Of a stretch of DNA of 64,000 nt, positions 48,473-55,841 are shown in pieces; position 1 is the stretch's first letter; the number at the start of each line of letters is the position of its first letter. The notes below the pieces were generated by a model. The model was not told the origin of the DNA. It saw only the letters and a list, made by a program, of their open reading frames with translations, and searched no databases. The position numbers were made by a program, and so were the translations under genes. Source of the stretch: Rhodococcus sp. 06-235-1A (GTDB taxonomy: Bacteria; Actinomycetota; Actinomycetes; Mycobacteriales; Mycobacteriaceae); NCBI RefSeq assembly GCF_002258785.1, contig NZ_NOYI01000020.1:1-64000 (forward strand), given 5' to 3'.

Positions 48473-48691
48473 ATGGATGACGTAATGCGAAAAGCCGAGG
48501 AACTCGAGGTCTTGGTCGCGGAGCTGGAGGCGCTGGACCGCCGGCGGGTCGGACTCGGGGCCCGGCTGGTGGATCTCGAGCACTTCTTCCGTAGGGCCGG
48601 GTGCCCCGAGCTGTCCCAGCAAGCCCTCGACGCGTACGTCACGACCTATGCGGGCCGGGTGCTCGAGTTGGCCGACGGTATGCGCGGTTAG
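48473..48691 (+). CDS. Small coiled-coil protein, 72 aa
   Basis: From ATG 48473 the product is MDDVMRKAEELEVLVAELEA, then LDRRRVGLGARLVDLEHFFR and a second helix ELSQQALDAYVTTYAGRVLE. It is a short helical, charged protein of unknown role with one Cys. It ends 100 bp before the diguanylate cyclase and might share its transcript. Confidence 0.5.
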   Translation: MDDVMRKAEELEVLVAELEALDRRRVGLGARLVDLEHFFRRAGCPELSQQALDAYVTTYAGRVLELADGMRG

Positions 48692-48789
48692 CCCGTGGTC
48701 GGGAAGTTCACGACTTTGCGGACCAGGTGGTTTCGTCTGTGGTTGACTTGTCGCTCCAGGTCGGGATACGAGGAAAGCTGCTCTGCATT

Positions 48790-49899
48790 GTGAACAGTCT
48801 TCGCCAATGGTGGTCGCTTCCGGTCGACTACGGGTGGAACGTCGCATACGCACGATCTCAACGCGCGTTGCGCGTCACCAGGGTTTTCATCGGAATCTGG
48901 TGTTGGCTGTACGGCGTTGCTGCAGCGATCGCCCTGACGATTCCGGCTCTCGCCGACGGTAGCCTCGGCAACTGGCCCCTGTGGGTCACCGTTGTCTCGA
49001 CGGCACCGTTGGGGCTGGCCTGGGTGCTCGGTGGCTGGCCGAGCTGGCAGCTGTCCATTGCATTCGTTCTGTACGCCGACGTTCTGCTTGCCGCTGTTCT
49101 CCTCACCACCGACGAACCGTCCATGGTGTTGCCCATGGCAGCCCTGTTCACAGTCATGGGAAGCTATGTCGTGGGATTTCACGGCCCCAAACTGCTCACG
49201 GCTCACTACATGTTCGCGCTGGTCACCACCGCTGCCCTCTACGTCTCGGCTCTGATGGACGGCCCGGAGCAGCGTCTGCAGACCAACCTCTACCTCGTGA
49301 TGCTGATACTGGTGATGTTCTCGGCCCCGCTGATCTGCCACGCCTTTCTCTTGATGCTTCGTCGCGACGCAACCGGCGCGTTCTACGACCCCCTCACCGG
49401 AATGCAGAACCGGCGGGGATTCGACGCGGCAATCGGCAACCTCGAATTTCGATCCGGTTCCCTCGCGTCCTTGACCGCGGTCGTGATCGACATCGACAAC
49501 TTCAAAGCGGTCAACGACAGGTACGGACACGAGCACGGAGATTCCGTCATACGACTGACCGCGAACCGAATACTCGAGGTCTTCCCAGCGCCGGCTGTCA
49601 CGGTTCGACTCGGCGGCGAAGAGTTCGCGGTCGTCTGCGTCGGCGGTCTCGATTCGATGATCGAACGATCCGAACTGCTACGAATCCGACTGTGTGACAA
49701 CACGGATCGGTCCCCACTGACCGCCTCGTTGGGCATCGCAGAGGCGGCTGTCGGGACGCGGGTAATCGAGGCCGACATCAACGATCTGCTGAGCCGCGCC
49801 GATAAGGCCATGTATCAGGCCAAGGGACTGGGCGGCAATCGCGTCGCGCAGTACGTGGACGATTCTCTGGAGTGCCGACCCGTCGACGAACGGAAGTGA
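48790..49899 (+). CDS. Membrane diguanylate cyclase (GGDEF)
   Basis: The protein is about 369 residues: six predicted membrane helices in the first 180 residues, then a GGDEF domain that makes cyclic di-GMP from two GTP. The active-site loop is RLGGEEFAV (GGEEF is a functional variant) and the Mg-binding VVIDIDNFKAVNDRYGHEHGD is intact. The RxxD inhibitory site five residues before GGEEF is absent, so product inhibition is not expected. GTG 48790 is the most plausible start. A degenerate EAL protein is encoded 1.8 kb downstream. Confidence 0.88.
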   Translation: MNSLRQWWSLPVDYGWNVAYARSQRALRVTRVFIGIWCWLYGVAAAIALTIPALADGSLGNWPLWVTVVSTAPLGLAWVLGGWPSWQLSIAFVLYADVLLAAVLLTTDEPSMVLPMAALFTVMGSYVVGFHGPKLLTAHYMFALVTTAALYVSALMDGPEQRLQTNLYLVMLILVMFSAPLICHAFLLMLRRDATGAFYDPLTGMQNRRGFDAAIGNLEFRSGSLASLTAVVIDIDNFKAVNDRYGHEHGDSVIRLTANRILEVFPAPAVTVRLGGEEFAVVCVGGLDSMIERSELLRIRLCDNTDRSPLTASLGIAEAAVGTRVIEADINDLLSRADKAMYQAKGLGGNRVAQYVDDSLECRPVDERK

Positions 49900-49937
49900 G
49901 GCGCCGACCGATTCCGAATCCGGAACCGGTCGACGCC
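49900..49937. terminator. Hairpin between convergent genes
   Basis: GGCGCCGACCG (49900-49910) and CGGTCGACGCC (49927-49937) pair at 10 of 11 positions, and TTCCG/CGGAA pair inside the loop. It lies between the stops of the diguanylate cyclase and the secreted protein. Confidence 0.55.
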
Positions 49938-49959
49938 ACGATGGGTCTACTGCGTACTT

Positions 49960-50679
49960 CTAGCTGGCAACCTTGGCCGCGATCGCGGACTGCGTTCCGA
50001 CGTCGAAGACGGGGTTGGTCAGGTGCACGTCGAGGGTGTTGCCCGGGCCGGCGATGATTGCATTGAGCACCGAGGTGAACGCGCCACAGTTCTTGAACTG
50101 CGGAATCGTGTACGTGCCCTTGACATGTGAGTCGGTCTGGTTGTTCTGGATCAGGTCGATCGCATCGAGCGAACCGGTGAGGTTGGCGGTGGTTTCGGCG
50201 GTGACGCAATTGGCGCCCGCGGGGATGAGGTCGACCGACGCCGAGCCCGCCGACCCGGTGTCGATGCCCAGGGGCTTCACCGAGTCGATCCGGATCTTGA
50301 AGCTCTGCTGAACGTCGAGATCCAACGTGGGTGCTTCGGCGGGGCCGCCCTGGGTGAGGGTGCCGGAGACCGGGGTCGCGTCGATGATCGAGATGGTGAA
50401 ATTGGCCAGCGTTGCGGGGCCGAGTTTGAGGTTCGCCGATGCCTGCGGGAGGGCGAGCGAACCGGTAACCGTTCCGCCGACCAGGTCGACGTCGGTGACC
50501 AGGTCGGTAGTCGGGAACACGACCGGCTGACCGGTCTTGGCGATGATCGTCGTCGTGTCTGCCTGGAACGTGATGGGAAGCGTGTCGGCAGCGTTGGCCG
50601 GGGCGGCCACCATCGTCGCCAGTGCGACGGACGAGGCCAGTGCCGCCATGGTGACGATAGTCTTGTTGCGGATCTTCAC
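49960..50679 (-). CDS. Secreted protein of unknown function, 239 aa
   Basis: It begins with a classical signal peptide MKIRNKTIVTMAALASSVALATMVAAPANA, with cleavage after ANA. The mature part is Thr/Ala/Gly-rich and beta-strand-rich with one Cys pair (GANCVTAET, FKNCGAF). It resembles, in style and gene pairing, the secreted protein encoded upstream at 50726-51235 (both end in a C-terminal NPVFDV/NPAFTL-like strand), suggesting distant paralogues. It has no enzyme motif and could be a cell-surface or envelope protein. Confidence 0.7.
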   Translation of the reverse strand: MKIRNKTIVTMAALASSVALATMVAAPANAADTLPITFQADTTTIIAKTGQPVVFPTTDLVTDVDLVGGTVTGSLALPQASANLKLGPATLANFTISIIDATPVSGTLTQGGPAEAPTLDLDVQQSFKIRIDSVKPLGIDTGSAGSASVDLIPAGANCVTAETTANLTGSLDAIDLIQNNQTDSHVKGTYTIPQFKNCGAFTSVLNAIIAGPGNTLDVHLTNPVFDVGTQSAIAAKVAS

Positions 50680-50725
50680 GTGGTTTCCTTCGAATGTCGG
50701 TTTGTTTGTCGGACGAGGTCGAGAA

Positions 50726-51235
50726 TCAGGACAGGGTGAAGGCCGGGTTCGGCTGGACGGACAGGCTGTTGACCGTGCAGTTACCGGACATCGGCTGGTT
50801 GGTCGAGGTGAGGGTGTTGGTCATGTTGTCGAACGAACCGGCGAGGGTGGCCGGGCCGCAGTTGTAACCGACCAGCGAGAAGCCCACATTGGACACTTCG
50901 CCGGTGGTGGCGCTGGTGGGGGTGAGGGTCCAGGGCAGGTTCTTCAGCTGCGGCAGGTTGCACAGACGGTTGGAGCCGCTGATCTTGGCGTCGGTGATCG
51001 AAGCCGAGGAGCCGTCGGCGCTGGTGGCACCGATGAGATTGATGGAGCAACTCACCGGCACTCCGAACGAGGCCGGCGTGCTCACGACGATTGTTCCGGG
51101 TGCAGTGAAGGCGGTTCCTGCAGGTGAGATGGTGGCGGCACTGGCGCTGGCGGCACCGACTGTCGCCCCGGTGATGGCTACTGCGGCGAGTACGGCGGCG
51201 AGTGTACGAGAGCGGGTCGGCGGGTTGAGCGTCAT
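50726..51235 (-). CDS. Secreted protein of unknown function, 169 aa
   Basis: ATG 51235 has GGAGGACC upstream and gives MTLNPPTRSRTLAAVLAAVA with a signal peptide cleaved after ASA. The mature protein is beta-rich with two likely disulfides (SCSINL, RLCNLP, YNCGPATL, GNCTVN). A hairpin-rich leader (51261-51305) precedes it. It is followed in the same direction, 46 bp away, by the second secreted protein. No family is recognised. Confidence 0.7.
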   Translation of the reverse strand: MTLNPPTRSRTLAAVLAAVAITGATVGAASASAATISPAGTAFTAPGTIVVSTPASFGVPVSCSINLIGATSADGSSASITDAKISGSNRLCNLPQLKNLPWTLTPTSATTGEVSNVGFSLVGYNCGPATLAGSFDNMTNTLTSTNQPMSGNCTVNSLSVQPNPAFTLS

Positions 51236-51260
51236 CGATCGGTCCTCCAAGTCCAGAAGC

Positions 51261-51305
51261 GGCTCCGGAGCCCCCTCGGGGCAGCCGGTGGCACCGGAAC
51301 TCCGG
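51261..51305 (-). promoter_or_regulatory. Hairpin-rich, potentially switching 5' leader of the secreted-protein operon
   Basis: Within 45 bp upstream of ATG 51235 are four perfect inverted repeats: GGCTCCGGAGCC (51261-51272), GCCCC/GGGGC (51270-51282), CCGGT/ACCGG (51285-51297) and CCGGA/TCCGG (51294-51305). The last two share 51294-51297, so the stems are mutually exclusive. It is part of the 447-bp gap 51236-51681, which otherwise shows nothing recognisable except the hairpin at 51639-51657. Confidence 0.4.
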
Positions 51306-51638
51306 TAGCCAGGAGGGACGTTAGGGTGACGAAACGTATGTCGGAATTGTTTCATTTCAACTCTGTGACAAGTCACAATACGGTCGGTACGTTTGTTGTT
51401 CGCCGTAGTAACGTAATTCGGCTTCGATTCCGAAAGTCAACTGCATCATGGGTTTTCGGCCCGGTTCGACGAAGTCGGTGGGGTCGAGGCGGCATTCGGA
51501 ACGAGCTCGCGTCTCGTTATCGGAGCGTTATACAAAGTTACCCAAACGAGATGGTTGCGACGACCCCCGTGACACCTTCGTCGTCCACCATGGGTTCAGC
51601 GAGAAGAAACTACGAAAATCAGGTTTGAAGACCAGCCA

Positions 51639-51657
51639 ACCCCCGCCGGACGGGGGT
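51639..51657 (+). terminator. Hairpin followed by TTTT just before the EAL-DICT gene
   Basis: ACCCCCG-CCGGA-CGGGGGT forms a 7-bp stem, and TTTT follows at 51662-51665, only 17 bp before the GTG start at 51682. It could be a terminator or an attenuator in the leader of that gene. Confidence 0.4.
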
Positions 51658-51681
51658 CGACTTTTCGTGTCAAACTGTGGT

Positions 51682-52896
51682 GTGACGTTCGCGCTGGCCG
51701 AAGCAGGATCTACAGTCGACACGGACACGGGAGAGTTGACGGTGCAGCCGTATTTCGCCCCGGTCTGTCGATTGGACAACGGCGCGCTCGCAGCGATCGA
51801 AGTTCAACTACGTGGCCCCGAAGGTGGCCCACTCGCCTCGGCCGACGCCCTCAAGCGCGCCGCCAGAGCAATGGACGCCAAGCGTGAACTCGACGCACTG
51901 GCGTGGGGAGTGGCCCGACTCGAGCAGGCGGTGCGACTGCCGATGCTCGTCTCGATGGATGTCGGCTCGCTCGCCGCCATCGACTCCGCCACCGAAGAGC
52001 AACTCCGCCGCGACATCGTCGTCGTCACCGAAGCGGCGCTCGTGGACAGCCCCGCTCGTACTCTCGCGGCGATCGACAAGGCCCGGCGCGACGGTAAGGT
52101 GATCGCCGTCGACGACGTCGGTCGTCGGCCGCAATCGATGACACTGCTCCCGCTCATCGAACCGGACGTGATCATCCTCGCGGAAACTATGGTGTCCACA
52201 CGACCCGGCCTGTCCACCGCGCGAACCGCCCACGCCGTGTCGGCCCAGGTCGAACGAACGGGCGCGGTGGTCGTCGCCAGCGGAGTCGACACGGCGCTGC
52301 ATCGCAGCCGCGCACTCGGACTCGGTGCGACGTACGGGGTGGGCGAGCTGTACCCGGCCGCATCGTCGACCGAAGAGCTTCCGGCCGACGCCGCCGAAGT
52401 GATGCCCCCGTTCCCCACCTGGAGCACTCCCGCGATCGCTATGGAATCGCCGTACGCCATCGCGGCCGCAGGCAAGATCGCTACGCGAAGCACCAAGCGC
52501 TTACTGGTCGCGATGAGCACGTCCCTCGAGATGCAGGCTGCATCAGCGGGCCAGGAAACGTTGGTACTCGGCACTTTTCAGAGGGCCGAACACTTCACTC
52601 CCACCAGCCGTGCCCGCTGGGTATCGATGGCGGAGCAGATCTCGTATGCCGGCGTCTACGGCGTGGGCATGGGATACGTGCAGGAGGGTGGCATCGTGCA
52701 CGCGCCGCTCGACCCATCGGACTCGCTCGTCGAGGAGTGGAACGTGGTGGTCCTCGGGCCACACTTCTGCGGAGTGCTCGCTGCCATCGACCTGCGCCGC
52801 GGCGAGGCCGATGCAGATCGTGAATTCGACTACGTGATGTCCTACGACCGAGCGACCGTAGTCCGTTGTGCGCGTGCGATTCTCGCGCGTTTCTGA
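51682..52896 (+). CDS. Degenerate EAL domain fused to a DICT sensory domain
   Basis: The protein is about 404 residues. The N-terminal half has the layout of an EAL phosphodiesterase (YFAPVCRLDNGALAAIEVQL, VSMDVGSLAAI, VIAVDDVGRRPQSMTLLPLIEPDVI), but the EAL motif reads VQL and the metal-binding Asp/Glu set is incomplete, so it is probably a c-di-GMP sensor or a dead enzyme. The C-terminal 140 residues match the DICT domain (STKRLLVAMSTSLE, YGVGMGYV, DREFDYVMSYDR). GTG 51682 is the likely start. Confidence 0.75.
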   Translation: MTFALAEAGSTVDTDTGELTVQPYFAPVCRLDNGALAAIEVQLRGPEGGPLASADALKRAARAMDAKRELDALAWGVARLEQAVRLPMLVSMDVGSLAAIDSATEEQLRRDIVVVTEAALVDSPARTLAAIDKARRDGKVIAVDDVGRRPQSMTLLPLIEPDVIILAETMVSTRPGLSTARTAHAVSAQVERTGAVVVASGVDTALHRSRALGLGATYGVGELYPAASSTEELPADAAEVMPPFPTWSTPAIAMESPYAIAAAGKIATRSTKRLLVAMSTSLEMQAASAGQETLVLGTFQRAEHFTPTSRARWVSMAEQISYAGVYGVGMGYVQEGGIVHAPLDPSDSLVEEWNVVVLGPHFCGVLAAIDLRRGEADADREFDYVMSYDRATVVRCARAILARF

Positions 52897-52997
52897 CCGC
52901 CCTGTAATGGTGCCCCCGGACGGGATGTTTCGGTCGGCCATGGCAGGGCATACGGCACATCAGGTGATGAAGTAGTCCGGACTGCCACATTGCTCAG

Positions 52998-53029
52998 GCC
53001 CCGTACGTTCAAAAAGCAGCGTACGGGGC
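52998..53029. terminator. Strong hairpin between convergent EAL-DICT and ANTAR genes
   Basis: GCCCCGTACG (52998-53007) and CGTACGGGGC (53020-53029) are perfect 10-bp arms around a 12-base loop. It lies between two convergent stops, so a bidirectional terminator is the simplest reading. The loop ends GCAG, and an RNA target of the adjacent ANTAR protein is a remote alternative. Confidence 0.6.
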
Positions 53030-53040
53030 TGCCTGGACAA

Positions 53041-53262
53041 TCACCGGTCTATGGAGGCCCTGTCCACCAACTCCTGTGCGATGTCGCGGAGCTTTCGGTT
53101 GGTGCCCTGCGATCGGTCGACGAGCAGAGCGAACGCTGCGTCGGCGGAGATGCGATGCATGGCCATCAACATTCCCTTGGCTTGTTCTATCGGTGCCCGC
53201 TGCGAGAGTGCCGTCTGAACATCATCGGGCAGCCCGAAGTGGGTCACGTGCGCGGCGGTCAT
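53041..53262 (-). CDS. Stand-alone ANTAR domain protein, 73 aa
   Basis: The protein is almost only an ANTAR RNA-binding domain: DDVQTALSQRAPIEQAKGMLMAMHRISADAAFALLVDRSQGTNRKLRDIAQELVDRA, with the three-helix pattern and conserved Ala/Lys/Gly/Asn residues. ANTAR proteins act as anti-terminators by binding dual-hexaloop RNAs and are normally joined to GAF or receiver domains; none is attached here. ATG 53262 is preferred to a TTG at 53280. It is the first gene on the right-hand dormancy island. Confidence 0.8.
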   Translation of the reverse strand: MTAAHVTHFGLPDDVQTALSQRAPIEQAKGMLMAMHRISADAAFALLVDRSQGTNRKLRDIAQELVDRASIDR

Positions 53263-53395
53263 GCAGACATTGTTGCGCAACCCGCTCCGACGCAGGTCAG
53301 ACCCGTGAAGACGCGCCGGATTCGGGTCGAACAGAGCTGTTGCCGTTACCTGATGCGTAGCGTTCGGTGACCGTAGCGTTATCGAACGACAAGGA

Positions 53396-53710
53396 TCAAG
53401 CGGCAGGGTTGGACAGCGGTCGCCCGATCAGGAACTCGAGCGTGCGGTACGCATCGGTCCGGCGGCCGTTGCTCGCATTGTCGTGATAGGCGGCACCGGC
53501 GACGACAACGCCGACCGGAATGCGACCCGACTCGATATCGCGCGCGGTCTGCTCCGCGCAGTCGCGCAACACCGGGCAGTCGGCGCACAGGCGCCATGCC
53601 TTTTCTGCGCGTTTGCGTCCGTGCCGGGGAAGTTGTTGCGAGTCGTAGGCATCCATGTCTTCGATGCACGCACCCTTGAGGCGCCAGACCTGGTCATCTG
53701 TCATCGTCAT
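53396..53710 (-). CDS. WhiB family transcriptional regulator
   Basis: The 104-residue iron-sulfur regulator has cluster ligands Cys15, Cys42, Cys45 and Cys51 (GACIEDMD and LCADCPVLRDC). The following turn, normally G[VI]WGG, reads GVVVAG, so the sigma-factor-contact loop is altered. A basic C-terminal region (NGRRTDAYRTLEFLIGR) could contact DNA. WhiB proteins respond to O2, NO or redox state and fit the neighbouring DosR genes. ATG 53710, with alternative ATG 53704. Confidence 0.85.
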   Translation of the reverse strand: MTMTDDQVWRLKGACIEDMDAYDSQQLPRHGRKRAEKAWRLCADCPVLRDCAEQTARDIESGRIPVGVVVAGAAYHDNASNGRRTDAYRTLEFLIGRPLSNPAA

Positions 53711-53860
53711 GATCCGTTTCGCGTCGTGCCGATCGTTCCACGACCTCTGTTCCCCGTCTCGAACAACTCGAAACACCCAAATGCCTTGCGCCGCCGCAGG
53801 CCCACCCGGGTCGGACAGGACGGCGGGCGGAAACCCGCGATGCGGCCGCTGCCGCGATGG

Positions 53861-54109
53861 TCACCGGCGCCCCGAGCACGCCCACCTGGGCTGCCGCAAG
53901 TATCCGAGTCCGGCGGACCGGCCTGTCAGGCGCAGGGCACCGTGCACCGCGATGGCACCAAATCCCAACACGACCATGTTGGGGTGGCTGCCGAGAGCAC
54001 GCCGGTCGAGGGACGCGCCCAGCCAAACGAAATACAGCGGTCCCACGAAACCCTCGGTGATGGCGAACAGGTGCACCGCGGCACACAGGGCACGCGTCTC
54101 GAAGGTCAT
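53861..54109 (-). pseudogene. Remnant of a CPA-type cation:proton antiporter
   Basis: The 82-residue frame MTFETRALCAAVHLFAITEG then FVGPLYFVWLGASLDRRALG resembles the conserved F-x-P-x-FF-x-x-x-G-x-x-x-D region of Kef/NhaP-type antiporters. No upstream membrane domain is present. After GLGYLRQP the membrane-like reading continues in another frame (AAAQVGVLGAPVTIAAAAAS) to about 53790. It therefore looks like a truncated and frameshifted fragment. This is a moderate-confidence call without alignment. Confidence 0.45.
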
Positions 54110-54124
54110 GCACCCGCGGCGACG

Positions 54125-54325
54125 TCATGCAGAATTCAGCGTTGCGTGGCGACTGGACGGAAGTGCCGATGCAACGAGATCGCGAGGGTACACCGCCCCC
54201 TGTTCGGTCATCTTCACCCGGATTCGGTACTGGACCACACGCAGCTGCGCGGCCAGCGGACTGCGCATGAGCGCGCGCTCGTAGTCGATACCAGCGGAAC
54301 GACATTCGATGTCGAGATCGGTCAT
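54125..54325 (-). CDS. Hypothetical protein, 66 aa
   Basis: ATG 54325 has GAGGAG 9 nt upstream and gives MTDLDIECRSAGIDYERALM then RSPLAAQLRVVQYRIRVKMT, a small alpha/beta protein with a basic middle. The family is not recognised. Its ATG overlaps the stop of the kinase remnant (ATGA), showing it was once coupled to that gene in an operon. Confidence 0.5.
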   Translation of the reverse strand: MTDLDIECRSAGIDYERALMRSPLAAQLRVVQYRIRVKMTEQGAVYPRDLVASALPSSRHATLNSA

Positions 54326-54569
54326 GTCATGTCTCCTCGAATGGCGGAACCCACAGCGGCGAGCGAGTCGGCAATCGTCCCGGAGGTGTCGATCACGTTT
54401 GCACCAGGCCACGGGCGTCGGGCACCGGCCATGGCGTCGTACACCGCGTCGGACGCGTCGGACGCGCCTCGCGGATGGGTCGCGATACGTTCCAGTGCGA
54501 GGCCGGCCGCACCCTTCGGGATGCACGCGGCTGGTTCCCGCCTCGGCTTCCGTGAACGACGCTGCCGGT
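54322..54569 (-). pseudogene. C-terminal fragment of an AAA/APH kinase-like gene (Rv2004c type)
   Basis: Minus-strand frame from just after a TGA at 54569-54567: it reads LDRQRRSRKPRREPAACIPK, then GAAGLALERIATHPRGASDA, SDAVYDAMAGARRPWPGANV and IDTSGTIADSLAAVGSAI. This is the S-DA-x-x-x-V-x-x-x-x-x-P-W-P-x-A-x-x-I-D-T-S tail of the two-domain kinases that accompany DosR genes in mycobacteria. Only the last 80 or so residues remain, with no start codon. The stop overlaps the start of the 66-aa gene. Confidence 0.55.
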
Positions 54570-54576
54570 CGAGTGC

Positions 54577-54975
54577 TCAGCGAAAGCGGCGTGCAATGAC
54601 GCTGCGCGGCAATTGCGACGGGCTGGGATACGCGACCAGAACCCGATTGCCATCAGGGTCACAGCCGTCGACGTAGCTGACCCCGCCCTCACTGTGCGCG
54701 TACGTCGATGGGTACCACTTGCGGAGCCGAGCACCCATTTCGTTGAGGGACTCCGCCCGTTGGGCGGACCACATGATCTCGTTGACTCCGAGAGCTCCGA
54801 TCGGGCGCTGCGCAGACATCGGATCAGCGTGTAGGTAGATCTGAAAACCGTTGCGAGCCAACAACAGGGCCGCGTCTTCTTCCCTGATGGAGACGGTGAA
54901 TTCGAACACCGAGCAGTAGAAGTCGATCGATCGAGACAGTTCCCGTACCCGGATCAACGCGGATGCGACTGCCAC
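54577..54975 (-). CDS. Glyoxalase/VOC family protein
   Basis: The protein is about 132 residues with a bleomycin-resistance/glyoxalase fold: a first repeat VASALIRVRELSRSIDFYCSVFEFTVSIREEDAALLLARNGFQIYLH and a second VNEIMWSAQRAESLNEMGARL...YVDGCDPDGNRVLVAYPS. The usual metal ligands are only partly present. GTG 54975 is the most plausible start, since upstream codons overlap the flavodoxin gene. The substrate is unknown. Confidence 0.7.
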   Translation of the reverse strand: MAVASALIRVRELSRSIDFYCSVFEFTVSIREEDAALLLARNGFQIYLHADPMSAQRPIGALGVNEIMWSAQRAESLNEMGARLRKWYPSTYAHSEGGVSYVDGCDPDGNRVLVAYPSPSQLPRSVIARRFR

Positions 54976-55015
54976 CGTGGCGATGTGCGATGGGATCGCC
55001 CCGGTGGTGCCCGGG

Positions 55016-55555
55016 CTAGAGATGATCCCTCGAACGAACCACGCGCACCGGACGTTGGGCATGTTCGGCAAGGACGCCGCTGATGTCTTCGGCCCATCGG
55101 GCGACGTCTGCGGGCGATCGACTGTCGCCGTCTCCAGCCTTGATCAGCCGCACAACCGCACGCTCGAAACTCGACAGCCGCGAGTGGTCCAGCTTGCCTC
55201 CGAATACGCGATGCTCGATCGCCCAATGAGCCTTGGTCTCTTTCGGTCGAGTTCCGGTGGGCGTGCTGCCATCCAAAGGACCACTGGAAAAGAGCCACAC
55301 CGGCATCGTTTCCAGTTCGGCTTGTTCTCGGGCGATCAGTGAGCGGGCATCTTTGAGCCACCGGCCCATGTACACGCCGCTGCCGATGATCGCGGCGTCG
55401 TACTCGGCAATGCTGTCGACATCGGAGGCATCACGAACATCGACTGTCGTCGTACTGTCGATGCCGGACAACCGATGCAAGAGAGTCGAGCCGAGCCAAC
55501 GTCCGATCTCTCTGGTGGCACCGTGGCGGGTCGCCGTTGCGATCAGGATGCGCAT
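55016..55555 (-). CDS. Flavodoxin-domain protein (HemG-like)
   Basis: The 179-residue protein begins MRILIATATRHGATREIGRWLGS, the FMN phosphate loop of the flavodoxin_5 family (T-x-H-G-x-T), with AAIIGSGVYMGRWLKDARSL and VWLFSSGPLDGS as the second and third flavin loops. Relatives include menaquinone-dependent protoporphyrinogen oxidase and are found in DosR regulons of actinobacteria. The start overlaps the SHOCT gene end by 13 bp. It probably functions in anaerobic redox metabolism. Confidence 0.82.
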   Translation of the reverse strand: MRILIATATRHGATREIGRWLGSTLLHRLSGIDSTTTVDVRDASDVDSIAEYDAAIIGSGVYMGRWLKDARSLIAREQAELETMPVWLFSSGPLDGSTPTGTRPKETKAHWAIEHRVFGGKLDHSRLSSFERAVVRLIKAGDGDSRSPADVARWAEDISGVLAEHAQRPVRVVRSRDHL

Positions 55556-55722
55556 GTGGATTTCCCGTCTGTGTTGGTTCGGGTTCGGTTGAATCGCGCT
55601 GCAAGACCGTCCATCTGTGTCAGGTATTGCATCCGATCCAGGTCCCCGCGTGCGTACCGCGCGGCGAACAGTTCTTCCAACGTGTTGGGTCCGGCGCTGT
55701 CGAATGGAGGAACGAGAATCAT
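55543..55722 (-). CDS. Small SHOCT-like protein, 59 aa
   Basis: The product MILVPPFDSAGPNTLEELFA then ARYARGDLDRMQYLTQMDGL carries a short C-terminal-domain (SHOCT) helix pair, L-x-x-L-x-x-x-R-x-x-G-x-(I/L). Such motifs mediate oligomerisation. It overlaps the 40-aa peptide upstream by ATGA and the flavodoxin downstream by 13 bp, so it is an integral part of the operon. Confidence 0.6.
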   Translation of the reverse strand: MILVPPFDSAGPNTLEELFAARYARGDLDRMQYLTQMDGLAARFNRTRTNTDGKSTCAS

Positions 55723-55841
55723 GCCAGGTGGTCCTTGTCGCGGAGGAAAGAAAGCTGGTCGATGATCACTGTGCGCTGCTGGGCCTCCAGCGAGTAGGGA
55801 CTTACGACCCACATGATCGGCCGAAGGTGTTCGGACTTCAT
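55719..55841 (-). CDS. 40-aa peptide encoded within the stress operon
   Basis: The frame reads MKSEHLRPIMWVVSPYSLEA and QQRTVIIDQLSFLRDKDHLA. The ATG overlaps the stop of the universal stress gene (ATGA) and its own stop overlaps the SHOCT start (ATGA). Overlap at both ends and an amphipathic, protein-like sequence support translation. The family is not recognised. Confidence 0.5.
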   Translation of the reverse strand: MKSEHLRPIMWVVSPYSLEAQQRTVIIDQLSFLRDKDHLA

